Shown one piece after another: positions 1-6,192 of a stretch of 9,740 nt of DNA (position 1 is its first letter; each line of letters starts with the position of its first letter). Below the pieces are notes generated by a model, which was given only the letters and a program-made list of their open reading frames with translations, did no database searches and had not been told where the DNA came from. A program made the position numbers and the translations under genes. The DNA is from Actinomycetota bacterium (GTDB lineage Bacteria > Actinomycetota > Thermoleophilia > Gaiellales > Gaiellaceae), in the NCBI GenBank assembly GCA_016870235.1, contig VGCB01000055.1, positions 1-9,740 on the forward strand, in the 5' to 3' direction.

Positions 1-1216
1 CCTGCGTTGACGCGCCGTCTCCGGCAAGGGCCTCCTCGGCGGCCGCGTCGGCTAGCTCGCCGCAGAGCGGGAAGGCGGGCTTCCCCCGCCGGAAGGGATC
101 GCTGCGAAGCCCGGCCGCGCCGGGGAGGAGCTGCTCGGCCTCGGTGAGCGCCGCGTCCGTCTCCAAGACCACGACGTTCATCTGGTCGCCGTCGAAGTCG
201 GCGCCGAGCGCGCGGAGAATGCCGAGCGGCACGCCGAACACGTGGGAGGAGTTCGAGGGGTCGATGACGGGTCGGAGCGCGAGCAGACCGCGACGATGGA
301 GCGTTGGATTCCGATTCACCAGGACGAGGCGACGATTGGCGTCGGGAAGCCCTTCGAACAGCCGGGCCGCCATCCAGTCCGGGATCGCGATCTGGTCGAT
401 GTGAAGGTCGGGGCGCGGTACGATGACCGCCCGCGCCGAGCGAGTGAGTCGTCGACCGAGAACCTCGCGGCGAAGGAACCCCCCGGCGCCCTTGTCCTCG
501 TCGAGGACGAGCCGGACGCACTGACCAACGGCACGATCGATCTCATCTGGCTTCGCACGGAACCAAGCGAGCTTCGCCATGAGGCGCCAGTAGGCGCGGC
601 TGAGCGGATGAGGTCCGTCGGGGCTCGCGGGTCGGAGCCAGGGTGGGATGACGAAGATGTGATCGATCTCCAGCGCAGAGCCATCGCCCTCGCCTCCGAG
701 AGCCACCCGCACCTTCCTGCCGAGATCGAGTCTGCCCAGGCCGCCGCGCTCGCAGAAGTACTCGGCGTCTTCCAGCTTGTCTCGGGCGTCGCCATGCCCG
801 CTCCACTTGGGCTCGATGTCGAAGACCCCGGTTGGCTGCTTTCCCGCAGCTAGGCGGCCGTCGACGATCTTGAGGCCGGCGACAGCGAGGTATCGGTTGA
901 GCGCCCTGGTCGCGAGCTTCCGGTGCTCTCCCGGGTCGATCCTTGTTTCCCAATCGACCCAGGATGCGGTGGAGCGCTGAAGCGAGAGCAGCTCGGCGGC
1001 GATCTTCTCTGCCCCATGCGCCATGAGAGCCCAGAACTCCATCTCCCCGTAACGCTGGCCGTGATGGGTTTGCTTGTGCGCCCTTCGCTCCGGGCCCCGG
1101 GCACGGCAGCGCTCGGGTGCGTCGGCGTCCTGCGGCTGCCGCATCACAAAGATCGCTCCGGCGCGCGGGAGCTCTGTGGCCGCTGCGCTCGATGCGGCCT
1201 CGCGGAACTGCCCCAT
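1..1216 (-). CDS. RNA polymerase beta C-terminus joined to beta-prime catalytic domain (RpoC-like), open at left edge
   Basis: This frame is open from the stop at 1273-1271 to the left edge; from the ATG at 1216 it gives 405 codons. Residues 51-69 contain HHGQRYGEMEFWAL, which matches the RpoB C-terminal GGQRFGEMEVWAL box. Beta-prime then follows in the same chain. IFVIPPWLRP (187-196) matches VLPPDLRP. EVLGRRLTRSARAVIVPRPDL (starting at 251) matches the NLLGKRVDYSGRSVIVVGP segment. NRNPTLHR (301-308) matches NRAPTLHR. ADFDGDQM (339-346) is the double-psi beta-barrel loop, with all three Mg-binding aspartates (D340, D342, D344). The segment before it is much shorter than in ordinary beta-prime, and the N-terminal zinc-ribbon cysteines are missing (only C155 and C233 lie before the box). 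Bridge helix and trigger loop would lie left of the window. No Shine-Dalgarno precedes ATG 1216, so the protein may be made by frame change from the beta-like ORF. Homology is certain; the start is not. Confidence 0.88.
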   Translation of the reverse strand, partial: MGQFREAASSAAATELPRAGAIFVMRQPQDADAPERCRARGPERRAHKQTHHGQRYGEMEFWALMAHGAEKIAAELLSLQRSTASWVDWETRIDPGEHRKLATRALNRYLAVAGLKIVDGRLAAGKQPTGVFDIEPKWSGHGDARDKLEDAEYFCERGGLGRLDLGRKVRVALGGEGDGSALEIDHIFVIPPWLRPASPDGPHPLSRAYWRLMAKLAWFRAKPDEIDRAVGQCVRLVLDEDKGAGGFLRREVLGRRLTRSARAVIVPRPDLHIDQIAIPDWMAARLFEGLPDANRRLVLVNRNPTLHRRGLLALRPVIDPSNSSHVFGVPLGILRALGADFDGDQMNVVVLETDAALTEAEQLLPGAAGLRSDPFRRGKPAFPLCGELADAAAEEALAGDGASTQ

Positions 1217-2535
1217 CGCGCCGCGCCGAAGATGATCTCGGCGCGCCTCTCGCCGGCGAGCGGCATATCGTCATCGGGGAGGATCCGACTCACGACACCC
1301 TTGATTCCGTGCCTCGTGGACAGCTTGTCTCCTACCCTCACCGGCGGGGTGCGCTCGATCTCGAAGGTGATCACCTCCCGCGACCGGGGCGACCGGACTG
1401 CCTGCCGAGCGACGCGGCGGACCTCGCCGTCGATCGGAGCGGACGCCCCGGGGAGGGCAAGCTCGATCCACCCGTCGTCCGCACCGAGCTCCTCCGCATC
1501 GTGACGTCGCAGGCCTAGGGCGAAGGCGTCGAGCCATGCCCGCGCCAGGCGCTGGCCGTGTTGGACTGCGACCGGGCGATCCGTGACGTCGACCTCGAGC
1601 GCCACGCGAGCTGCGACGGAAGGAACGAGCACGCGAACCCTTCGCACCTCGCGGCGCGCCAGCCGTCGGGCAGCCGATTCCGCCAGAACGATGGCATCCT
1701 CGTGTGTCCACCCTCCGAACGTGCTGAACGAAGCCCAGAGGGTTCTCCCGTGCGGGAGATCAGGCAAGTCGCCACCTGGCTCGAGCGGACGATCTGTCTC
1801 GACCAGCGAGACGGATCGCGCCTGCAGGGAAGCCCCCAGCATGAGGCGTCGCGGAGCGTCGTGGAGACGATAGGGTATCCGAGCAACCGACGGTCCCCAC
1901 CCTGTCGCTCCCGGGGCAGAGGTCAGCCGACCGTCGTCATCGATCGCCCAGCCCTCGCACAGGTAGCGAGTTAGGCCGGCGCGCGCGTTCTCGGGAGTGT
2001 GGACCGGATCGATGCCGTCGAGGACGGATGCGCGCAGGTCGTCGGGGAAGAAACGGGCGTTTCGCGTCCACGAGATGCGACCCTCGTGGACGCGAAGTCG
2101 GATAGCCTCGATCCGCCGGTCGATGATGTGCCGGCGGTCCTTCATCGGGTCATCGAGGGGCACGAGCCATGCGCCGAGTGCCATACGGATCGCCCGCACC
2201 AGGGCGGGGGCATCGTCGCCATTTGGGTGCATGGCTCGCAGGCAATCGAGCGCCTGATCGGCACGCATGAAACGGGCGAAGCCGTCGCCCACCCGTTCCC
2301 AGGTTTCCGGCCGCCAGATGGGATCGACCGTATTCCTGCCCGCTCGCGCTTCCGCCTTCCAGTAGACGCGGAAGTAGGGCAGCAGGCACGTCAGAGCCTT
2401 CCGCGGGAACAGGTACCGCTCGTCTGGGGTAGGGAGCTGAACCTGGACGACGCGGCCCCGCTTCGTTTCCTGGATCCGGAGATCGGCGAGCCCGTGATCG
2501 TCGAGCCACCGCCGATAGAGCTGCGCGTTCTTCAC
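1144..2535 (-). CDS. Miniature RNA polymerase beta-like protein (RpoB homologue, N-terminal and central part)
   Basis: 463 residues from a GTG start at 2535, preceded by AAGGAG four nt upstream and overlapping the previous stop as GTGA. A longer upstream start would run inside the previous gene and is not favoured. RpoB landmarks appear in order: IDPVHTPENARAGL (175-188) matches the PIETPEGPNIGL segment; DAPRRLMLGASLQARSVSL (226-244) matches DANRALMGSNMQRQAVPLL; THEDAIVLAE (277-286) matches NFEDSILISE, keeping the Glu-Asp pair (279-280); and VGDKLSTRHGIKGVV (401-415) matches VGDKMAGRHGNKGVI. In the last segment both catalytic lysines (K404 and K412, spaced 8 as in E. coli K1065/K1073) are present. 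The N-terminal 170 residues are unrecognisable, and most lobe and insertion domains of normal beta (about 1,100-1,350 residues) are absent. The last 24 residues, from W441, are basic and unlike RpoB, while the homology continues in the overlapping frame. Family assignment is secure. The biological role (special promoters, element-encoded transcription, or RNA-templated synthesis) is not shown. Confidence 0.87.
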   Translation of the reverse strand: MKNAQLYRRWLDDHGLADLRIQETKRGRVVQVQLPTPDERYLFPRKALTCLLPYFRVYWKAEARAGRNTVDPIWRPETWERVGDGFARFMRADQALDCLRAMHPNGDDAPALVRAIRMALGAWLVPLDDPMKDRRHIIDRRIEAIRLRVHEGRISWTRNARFFPDDLRASVLDGIDPVHTPENARAGLTRYLCEGWAIDDDGRLTSAPGATGWGPSVARIPYRLHDAPRRLMLGASLQARSVSLVETDRPLEPGGDLPDLPHGRTLWASFSTFGGWTHEDAIVLAESAARRLARREVRRVRVLVPSVAARVALEVDVTDRPVAVQHGQRLARAWLDAFALGLRRHDAEELGADDGWIELALPGASAPIDGEVRRVARQAVRSPRSREVITFEIERTPPVRVGDKLSTRHGIKGVVSRILPDDDMPLAGERRAEIIFGAARWGSSARPHRAQRPQSSRAPERSL

Positions 2536-3296
2536 GGAGCTCCTTCTCCTCGTGCTCGCGCGGCTCGCTGGCTCTTCTTGGACTGGGTCACCTCGAACTC
2601 GTCCCAGTCTTTGGGCGCCCACGCGTCGCCGTCAGGTGTCACGGCTGGGCGTCGCGCCGCCCAGCGCAACGCGGCAGCGCGTGTCGTGAGCTTGTCCCGG
2701 CGCGCCCGATCGATGAGGGCCTGGGGCGTGACGACTTCGCCGTTCGGCAGCTCTACGGCGAAGTCCTTCAGCACGTTGCCGACGCTCTTGAAGGTTCCCT
2801 GGCCCAGCCCCTGGGTGTAGGGGGCCGGTATCAACGACACGAGATCGATGTCGCGTCCGATGGCCGCGATGCGACACCAGTCACCGGGGTCCTCGAGCTT
2901 GACGCCGGTCCGTCGCAGGTGCTCGGCGATCGCTTCGGCCACAGCCCGCTCGAGGCTTTCGCTCTTCGATCTCTTCTGAAACAGCTCGTGTACGCTCAGC
3001 TCGCTGTCGATCCGGTAGCGGACTGGAGGACGGAGGCGGCGTGGTAGCTGTGAGACCAGCGGCAACGCGTCGGTCCAGGCGCGGTCGAAGAGGCTTCCCG
3101 GTGGGGCGCCATCGTCCTCGTGCGCTGCGCTGTCGCCAAGGTCCTCGAGCTCGGGCGGCTCAAGCGGCTCGGCTTCGCCGAGATCCTGGTCCTCGGCTTG
3201 GTCCTCATCGTCGAGTCGGGCCCCGATGAGATCGTTTCGAATCTGTACGTTGATGCCCAGATTCCGGTTGACGCTGTGCCCAATGGTGACCTTCAC
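2532..3296 (-). CDS. Unrecognised 254-aa protein translationally coupled to the RNA polymerase-like genes
   Basis: I do not recognise a family. The GTG start at 3296 is chosen because GGAGGA lies four nt upstream; longer forms would run into low-complexity Arg/Pro sequence. The first 25 residues (KVTIGHSVNRNLG and following) look like a folded strand-rich start. Residues 28-62 are an acidic Glu/Asp/Leu/Pro-rich tract, probably disordered. Residues 66-210 are a mixed alpha/beta region with a likely amphipathic helix at 100-130 (LERAVAEAIAEHLRRTG). A basic tail (239-250, Lys/Arg/Ser) ends the protein. There is no signal peptide, membrane segment or cysteine cluster. Its TGA overlaps the GTG of the beta-like gene (GTGA), so the two are probably made together in fixed ratio. 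By position it could be a dedicated polymerase subunit, a specificity or assembly factor, or a DNA-binding partner, but no RpoA, RpoZ or sigma signature is visible. Confidence 0.8.
   Translation of the reverse strand: MKVTIGHSVNRNLGINVQIRNDLIGARLDDEDQAEDQDLGEAEPLEPPELEDLGDSAAHEDDGAPPGSLFDRAWTDALPLVSQLPRRLRPPVRYRIDSELSVHELFQKRSKSESLERAVAEAIAEHLRRTGVKLEDPGDWCRIAAIGRDIDLVSLIPAPYTQGLGQGTFKSVGNVLKDFAVELPNGEVVTPQALIDRARRDKLTTRAAALRWAARRPAVTPDGDAWAPKDWDEFEVTQSKKSQRAARARGEGAP
2540..2550 (-). promoter_or_regulatory. Ribosome binding site of the beta-like gene
   Basis: On the minus strand AGGAGAAGGAG stands four nt before the GTG at 2535. The tandem purine-rich core fixes this GTG as the start. It lies inside the end of the upstream coding region, as expected for coupled translation. 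Confidence 0.75.
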
Positions 3297-3652
3297 GAGC
3301 TCCTCCGAGGTCCTGCCGTGAGTGGGTGCACAATGGTCGTTCGTAGGTCGTCGCCGGGTAGCCCGACGCGGTGCAGATTCCATACCAGCGCCACAAGCCC
3401 CAAGCCCACCGATGAAGGGGGTGAAGCCGGCGGCACGTCGTCGTGGGTGCGAATGCCGACGAAGCCGGTTCTGCTCCCTGCTCGGGAGGAGGATTTCGCA
3501 AACGTGCGAGCGAGCGATTTCCGGGTTGGCGCGTCGTGCGTCGAACTGGCTGGGCCACAGCAGGGGCGCCAGGTCGCGTCAGCCGCACGCTCCGCGTCTG
3601 CTCCTCTCGGGACCATGATGGCGGCGAGACCGCAGGCCCGCGCCGCGTCCAC
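3293..3652 (-). CDS. Possible small leading gene of the polymerase operon (119 aa, uncertain)
   Basis: An open frame runs from after a TAG near 3703 to a TGA at 3295-3293 that overlaps the next GTG start as GTGA, the same junction seen between the next two genes. The most upstream usable start is a GTG at 3652, with no Shine-Dalgarno. The predicted chain begins with a plausible helix-strand unit (LVDAARACGLAAIMVP) and later has GFVGIRTHDDVPP and a hydrophobic stretch GLGLVALVWNLHRVGLP, but the middle is Ser/Arg/Ala-rich and low in order. Third-position G/C is somewhat below that of clear neighbours. It could be a true small gene, a decayed gene, or an accidental open frame in the 5' leader. 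No function can be assigned. Confidence 0.33.
   Translation of the reverse strand: MDAARACGLAAIMVPRGADAERAADATWRPCCGPASSTHDAPTRKSLARTFAKSSSRAGSRTGFVGIRTHDDVPPASPPSSVGLGLVALVWNLHRVGLPGDDLRTTIVHPLTAGPRRSS
3301..3306 (-). promoter_or_regulatory. Ribosome binding site of the 254-aa gene
   Basis: GGAGGA on the minus strand, four nt before the GTG at 3296. A near-perfect Shine-Dalgarno that decides this start over longer upstream alternatives. Confidence 0.72.
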
Positions 3653-3944
3653 GAGACGACGGATAGCGATCTCGCTACGCGCCCTCGCGCAGCCAAGTTG
3701 CTAGCAGCCTCGATGCGTGCGCTGCCAAGGCATTCTCGAGCCTGTTTCCGGGTCGGAACACTTTCCCCATGGGGTTGTGATGCCCAGACCATGGCTTCGG
3801 CGCGCCGACAAGCGCCGGGCGGCTGACGCGTGCCGGTGGCGGTCGCCATCGTGCTCTCGACGGTGTGCCTTGAGCCACGCCGGCCGGTTGGAGCAGGTTT
3901 CGCATCAACGGCTCTTTGCGAGCGGGACGCGGGCCCGATTTGAA
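3653..3944. promoter_or_regulatory. Divergent intergenic region, probable promoters for both operons
   Basis: About 290 bases (650 if the 119-aa ORF is not a gene) separate the minus-strand polymerase block from the plus-strand vWA block, so both promoters should lie here. No convincing -35/-10 pair was found by eye, which is common in high-GC DNA. Three short inverted repeats are visible: TTCCGGGTCGGAA at 3746-3758, CCCCATGGGG at 3765-3774, and TGGCGGTCGCCA at 3837-3848. Any could be an operator, but repeats this short also arise by chance at this base composition. No tRNA or terminator was seen. Confidence 0.4.
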
Positions 3945-4712
3945 ATGGATCGAGCCCGCATTCTCCCGATCGCAAGACGCCTCCGAGGTATCCTCGCCGC
4001 AGCCCTCACCCTGCTCCCCCTCGCGCTGGGCCGCTCCGCATGGGCATCACCCCCGGAAGGCGGCCGCACGATCGTAGCTCTCGTCGACGATACGGCCTCG
4101 TTCGCTCACCTCGGCGGCGCGGTCGCTTTCATCCGGCGTATCACCGCGGGACTGGAGGCGGGCGACGAGCTGGCGGTGCTGCGCATCTGTGCCGACTCCT
4201 TTGGCGATGACAACCTCGTGCTCCTCGCGCGGATGCCACAAGGCCAGAGGGCCTTCGACCCCGGACTTCGCCGCAGGCTCCTGGCGGCCAGGGGTACAGT
4301 GGATGGCCGAATTCGTCAGCTCGCCCAGCTCCCGGCTGCGCGAGGTCAAGCGAGCGGTCGTGCCCTCTCCGGTCGCTGCGCTCGCACGGACATCCTCGGG
4401 GCGCTGTACTCGGCGGCGCGTCTTCTCGCGGGAGCAGGGCCGGATCGAGAGCGCTGGCTCTTCGTCCTCTCCGACATGGTCGATGACGTTTCTCGACCGG
4501 CGAGCCGTCCACCCAGCCTTGAAGGTGCGCACGTGCGTCTCCTCTTCGTGCAGCGAGGGGCCGGCCGTGGCGCCGTCGACGAGTTCGAGAAGCGCGTGGG
4601 CCGCTGGCGACAAGTGGCGACGCAGAGTGGGGCGTCGTCGGTCGTCGTCTGCGACCCCTTGCAGACCGCTCGTGTGGCGGATCCGTTCGCCGAGCTGACG
4701 TGCGGTGGGTGA
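3945..4712 (+). CDS. Exported von Willebrand factor A (vWA)-like protein
   Basis: 255 residues from ATG 3945. This start gives a good signal peptide: Arg-rich n-region (3-14), hydrophobic core LAAALTLLPLALG (17-29) and a SAWA/S cleavage site after residue 34. Longer in-frame starts bury that signal and read as low-complexity sequence. The mature part looks like a vWA fold. Strand 1, TIVALVDDTASF, carries a DxTxS form of the MIDAS metal site (D48, T50, S52). RTDILGAL (147-154) could supply the second MIDAS threonine (T148). WLFVLSDMVDD (171-181) is the strand 4 LSD motif with the third ligand D177. The protein should act in the periplasm or outside the membrane, binding a partner through a metal ion. 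No lipobox is present. Shine-Dalgarno is weak. It ends four nt before the membrane-protein gene, so it probably works with that protein. Export is well supported; the vWA call is motif-based. Confidence 0.8.
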   Translation: MDRARILPIARRLRGILAAALTLLPLALGRSAWASPPEGGRTIVALVDDTASFAHLGGAVAFIRRITAGLEAGDELAVLRICADSFGDDNLVLLARMPQGQRAFDPGLRRRLLAARGTVDGRIRQLAQLPAARGQASGRALSGRCARTDILGALYSAARLLAGAGPDRERWLFVLSDMVDDVSRPASRPPSLEGAHVRLLFVQRGAGRGAVDEFEKRVGRWRQVATQSGASSVVVCDPLQTARVADPFAELTCGG

Positions 4713-4716
4713 TGCG

Positions 4717-6192
4717 ATGAACGACTGGATACCCACGCTCATCGCCGCCGCGACCGCTCTCCTCGGAGTTCTCGCGGTGAGCGCTCTTCGCCGGCCCATC
4801 TCTCGTGTCGTCCAGGGCACTGGCACGGTCCTCTACGGCCAGGTCGTCGAGATCGGGCAGAGGACGGAGCGGGCAGCGGCGGCCTACCGGCAGTGGTGGC
4901 GTGGCCAGTTCTCCGAGCCCCGCGTTCTCGGGCTGATCGGCGGGATCCTCATGATCGCGATTCTCGCCATGGCGTTGCTCTTCGAGGTCACGCAGGCTGG
5001 GCCGCTCTTCGAGTGGGTCCTCGGCGCCCACAGCTCAAGCATCGAGCTCCCGCTGGCGGGTGAGCCGATCGACGTTCCGCTCGGTGCGCTCCTCGCACTC
5101 AGCGTGGTGGCACTCGAGGCGCTCTTTGGTGGCGTGGTCCTCGAGCTTCTTGGCGTCACGCGGTTCCTGCCCGCATTCGAGATGTCAATGCGAGCGCGCG
5201 CGGCCGCGGTGGCCAGCTTCACGTTCCTGGTCATCGGCCTCGCCGGCCTGCAGGGCACGCTGGCTGGGATGCGCGGCTACCTGACTTATCGCGAGGAGCA
5301 GGAGATGCCCTCGGAGAGCAGCGACGCCGTGCTTCTCGGCGGGCTCGAGATGCCCCTTGGCGATGGTTCAGGCGAGCGCGCGGGGGCGGTCGGCGCCGTG
5401 CCGGTCCGACCCTCGACCGGCGCCGCGGCCCCGACCGTGGCCCAGGTCGTGCCCGTTTCCTCCGGCGGCGCGAGCGGATCGGATGGGGCGGAAGTCAACG
5501 TCGAAGCAACGGGCGGCGAGCCGGCTGCACTGCCCGCCATGAGTATCGAGGCGTACGCGCGGACCCTGGTTCCCGCCGCGCTCGCGCTGATCGTTCCGAT
5601 CGGCGCCTCGCTGGCCGGCGCGGGGGTCTACTTCACCGCGGCGCACGCCCTCGGTGTGCTCTTCTGGGTGCCGCTGTTCACTCTTTGGATCGCCGGCTGG
5701 ATCATGTCTCACCTGATTGGCGCCGTCGGGAGCGTAGAGCAGCTCGCGCAGCGAGCGATCGAGCTTGTCGCCGCGCTGGGCGACACCATGCTCCTGCGCC
5801 GCAGGTTCGACGAGCCCGTCGCCGAGGCACCGCAGACCGAGACCGCCGCCGCTGCCGCTCCCGCTTCCGAGCCCGGTTCATTGCCGCCCGATGCTGAAGG
5901 CCCATCCTGCTCGTGGAGCCCCAACAGAAGAGGGGCAGCCGACGAGCCTCGCGGAGCCGTGACCAGTTTCGCCCAGGTGTCAGCGTCCGAGGACGGCGAC
6001 GTCATCGCCGAACAGAGCGAGGAGATGGAGAGGCTCCGAGACAGTCTCCGCGACTTTCAGCGGCGAGAGGACGACGCCCGCTACCGGGCAGAGACCGACC
6101 CGTTCGGAGTCTGCGCGACGCCTGCCGATTCCGCGTCGGACGTGAGACCCGGCGAGTCTTCTTCCGACGAGAGAGCAAGGGGGATCGAATGA
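4717..6192 (+). CDS. Six-helix integral membrane protein with cytoplasmic coiled-coil tail
   Basis: 491 residues from ATG 4717, four nt after the vWA stop, with GGTGGG upstream; a GTG at 4705 overlapping that gene is possible. Predicted membrane segments are about 6-24, 69-90, 119-147, 162-184, 281-305 and 308-335. Residues 190-278 form a long Gly/Ala/Ser/Val-rich loop between helices 4 and 5. The C-terminal 150 residues are soluble: an Ala/Pro/Glu-rich stretch (366-395), a short charged helix likely to form a coiled coil (430-458, SEEMERLRDSLRDFQRREDD) and an acidic end. No transporter, kinase or channel signature was recognised. Gene order suggests it is the membrane scaffold connecting the exported vWA protein with the membrane-anchored and ATPase partners encoded next. 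Its stop overlaps the next ATG (ATGA). The coding call is firm; function is unknown. Confidence 0.85.
   Translation: MNDWIPTLIAAATALLGVLAVSALRRPISRVVQGTGTVLYGQVVEIGQRTERAAAAYRQWWRGQFSEPRVLGLIGGILMIAILAMALLFEVTQAGPLFEWVLGAHSSSIELPLAGEPIDVPLGALLALSVVALEALFGGVVLELLGVTRFLPAFEMSMRARAAAVASFTFLVIGLAGLQGTLAGMRGYLTYREEQEMPSESSDAVLLGGLEMPLGDGSGERAGAVGAVPVRPSTGAAAPTVAQVVPVSSGGASGSDGAEVNVEATGGEPAALPAMSIEAYARTLVPAALALIVPIGASLAGAGVYFTAAHALGVLFWVPLFTLWIAGWIMSHLIGAVGSVEQLAQRAIELVAALGDTMLLRRRFDEPVAEAPQTETAAAAAPASEPGSLPPDAEGPSCSWSPNRRGAADEPRGAVTSFAQVSASEDGDVIAEQSEEMERLRDSLRDFQRREDDARYRAETDPFGVCATPADSASDVRPGESSSDERARGIE

Noticed and set aside
543..1274. Minus-strand open frame overlapping the junction of the polymerase frames
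   Set aside because: Composition is Arg/Pro/Ala-rich with no homology, whereas the frame beginning at 1216 carries RpoB and RpoC motifs over the same bases.
1999..2820. Long plus-strand open frame opposite the beta-like gene and its partner
   Set aside because: It is antisense to clear RpoB homology, reads as low-complexity Arg/Pro/Ser sequence and has no convincing ribosome binding site; a shadow caused by high GC.
3717..3944. N-terminal extension of the vWA gene to an upstream start
   Set aside because: The extension is Arg/Ser-rich, buries a good signal peptide and covers the presumed promoter region; ATG 3945 is preferred.
3653..3944. Possible tRNA or small RNA in the divergent region
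   Set aside because: No cloverleaf, CCA end or terminator-like stem followed by T residues was found.
5913..6188. N-terminal extension of the DUF2997-like gene inside the membrane-protein gene
   Set aside because: It is Arg-rich shadow sequence; ATG 6189 has a good Shine-Dalgarno and the ATGA overlap.
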